Made by a program: the position numbers and the translations under genes
Shown here: positions 5,034 through 6,525 of the stretch, piece after piece
Layout: every line of letters starts with the position of its first letter
Position numbering within the stretch: the stretch's first letter is position 1
Assembly (NCBI GenBank): GCA_905233785.1
Contig: CAJOCV010000152.1
Location: 2,806-9,330, forward strand
Length of the DNA stretch: 6,525 nt
Origin: an uncultured Oscillospiraceae bacterium
GTDB taxonomy: Bacteria; Bacillota; Clostridia; Oscillospirales; Oscillospiraceae
Direction: 5' to 3'
The notes under the pieces: generated by a model
What the model was told of the DNA's origin: nothing
The model's database searches: none
What the model saw: only the letters and a program-made list of their open reading frames with translations

Positions 5034-6525
5034 CCCCAGCGCAAGCGCCGCGCGCAGATACCACCCTGCCGAGCCCGTGTACCAGCTCCAGCCGGCGCGC
5101 TCCTCCATGCCGGGGGCGCTGTACACGTCCGCTGCCAGCACAAAGGGCTCGGCCTCATAGCGCAGGGGATCGTGGCTCTCGGGCAGGAGCATTTCGAGGA
5201 TGCGTTTTCCCTCCTCCCGCCGCCCCCGGCGAATCAGCGCCAGCGCCAGCCAGATCGCCCCGTGGGTATACTGCCCGCCGTTTTCCCGGATACCGGGGCC
5301 GTAGCTTGTCAGATAGCCGGGGCTGCGCTCGCTGTCCGTGAAGGGCGGGGTAAAGAGCTTGACCAAATGATGCTCCTTGTCCACAAGCCGCTCAATCGCG
5401 GTATTCAGCGCCTCGTCCGCGTGCGCCGCCCCGCAGAAGGCCGCCCAGACCTGGGGAAGCAGGTCGATGCGCTCCTCCCCGCCGAGGGCTGTGCCGTCGG
5501 CCCAGAAGCCCCGGCGGTAAAAGCGCCCGGAAGCTTCCCTCCGCCGCGCGGAGCATTTCGGCGGAGAGTGATTCATAACGTTTTGCGTCCGGATCCTTGA
5601 GCCGCCGGAGAAGCCCGGCAAAGCGCCCCGCCACATGGCTCAGAAAGAAGCCCAGCCACACGCTCTCCCCGTCGCAGGCGTCCAGCCCGTCGTTCCAGTC
5701 GCCGCTTCCGATCAGCGGCAGCCCGTGCGCGCCGAAGCCGCGCGCGGCGCAGCGATCAATGGCCGCCTTCCCGTGCCGCAAAAGGCTTTGCCCCTTTCCG
5801 GAGGGGGAGACGGTCTCGTAGCGATCCCGCTCGTTCTCGTTAAGCGCGGGGGAGTGAAGCCAGGGCTCCTTTTTGAGCGCAAAGCCGCAGTCCCCGGTGT
5901 ACTCCGTATATTCGCACAGCGCCCACGGCAGCCACAGCAGATCGTCGCTGCAGCGGCTGCGAAGCCCGCGGTCGCCGTCCGGGTGCCGGTGCCACCAGTG
6001 CATCACGTCCCCCTCCGCGTACTGATGGCGGCAGCAGTCGAGGATGCGCGCGCGGGCGTAGTCCGCGCTGACCGGCAGGAGGTTGACCGCGTCCTGCAGC
6101 TGATCCCGGAAGCCGTAAGCGCCGCCGCTCTGGTAGAGGCTGGAGCGGGCGAGCAGGCGGCAGCACAGCGCCTGGTATACGCACCATTGGTTTACATAAC
6201 GGTCAATCGCGGGCGCGCCGGTTTGCACATGAGCTTTTCCGCAGAGTGCGTCCCAGGGGAGAGGCGCGGAAAAGGCGCCAGGCTCGGCGCAGCCGCAGCG
6301 GAAAATAGTCTCCGCCTCTCCCGTGCAGCGCAAGAGCAGCGCGGGTGGCGCGAAGTCTGTTTCCAATTCGCAGGGAACACTTGCCGAAGCGCGAAGGACG
6401 ATCCCCTGCAGATAGCTCTCCGGGTTCGTCGCGGTGAAAACGCCGCCTTCAAGGGACACACGCAGGGAGGAAGCGTCCTCCGCCAGCGTGGGTCGGATCG
6501 CCCAGCAGAGCCTCCAGTCCTCCGC
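5019..6525 (-). pseudogene. GH94 (NdvB / glycosyltransferase-36-like) C-terminal fragment, frameshifted and truncated
   Basis: Family members are phosphorylases of beta-glucosides or the phosphorylase-like domain of cyclic beta-1,2-glucan synthases. The frame is open to the right edge, so the N-terminus lies outside; the GTG at 6459 is internal. Motifs counted from 6459: GAYGFRDQLQDAVNL (113-127), MHWWHRHPDGDRGLR (153-167), SDDLLWLPWALCEY (171-184), GSGDWNDGLD (251-260; the first Asp of DWNDG, codon 5700-5698, is the expected general acid) and GESVWLGFF (264-272). The similarity then jumps frame: removing one base in the run at 5537-5539 joins AAE to EASGRFYRRGFWADG. The second frame continues through TPPFTDSERSPGYL, GIRENGGQYTHG, EPFVLAADVYSAPG and WSWYTGSAGWYLRAAL. 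It then stops at 5019 after GDSGQ, without the roughly 70-80 C-terminal residues (DPCIP..W type) that relatives carry. The frameshift could be a sequencing error, but the missing end supports decay. The exact substrate cannot be told. Confidence 0.85.

Noticed and set aside
4970..5034. CRISPR array
   Set aside because: The repeats are 7 bases long with no spacers and switch orientation; no cas genes are present.

Overview
The window is high-GC bacterial DNA, most likely from a gut-type Clostridia (Bacillota, Oscillospiraceae-like). The lineage is inferred from four things: a Gram-positive-style Lgt, a YfmF/YfmH M16 peptidase pair, AGGAGG-type ribosome binding sites, and intergenic spacers full of stem-loop repeats. 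No rRNA, tRNA, CRISPR array or transposase is visible.

Layout, on the minus strand from high to low coordinates. Positions 6525-5019 hold the C-terminal part of a GH94 (NdvB / glycosyltransferase-36-like) carbohydrate-active enzyme. It runs off the right edge, carries a +1 frameshift near 5537-5539, and stops early inside a heptamer repeat, so I call it a pseudogene or frameshifted fragment. Positions 5018-4296 form a spacer of about 720 bases with no credible gene. It contains an inverted heptamer array, a two-stem repeat, two long pyrimidine/purine hairpins and smaller hairpins.

Positions 4295-303 are one compact minus-strand operon. It has a good sigma-A-type promoter (TTCACT, 17 bases, TGC-TATAAT) and then yfmF (inactive M16 homologue), yfmH (M16 with intact HxxEH), lgt (prolipoprotein diacylglyceryl transferase) and a 152-residue helical, coiled-coil-like protein of unknown function. 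The junctions are a 14-base overlap, a 3-base gap and an 8-base overlap, so translation is probably coupled throughout. Positions 302-1 hold nested inverted repeats, including a probable bidirectional terminator at 153-211 and a near-perfect 16-bp hairpin at 60-97.

Functionally, YfmF and YfmH are known in Bacillus subtilis (as YmfF/YmfH) to be needed for 5-aminopentanol modification of elongation factor P. Lgt performs the first step of lipoprotein maturation in the membrane. Their linkage may be simple housekeeping co-expression. I do not see a clearly new system. The most unusual content is the decayed GH94 gene ending exactly in a strand-switching heptamer array, and the density of hairpin repeats in both spacers.
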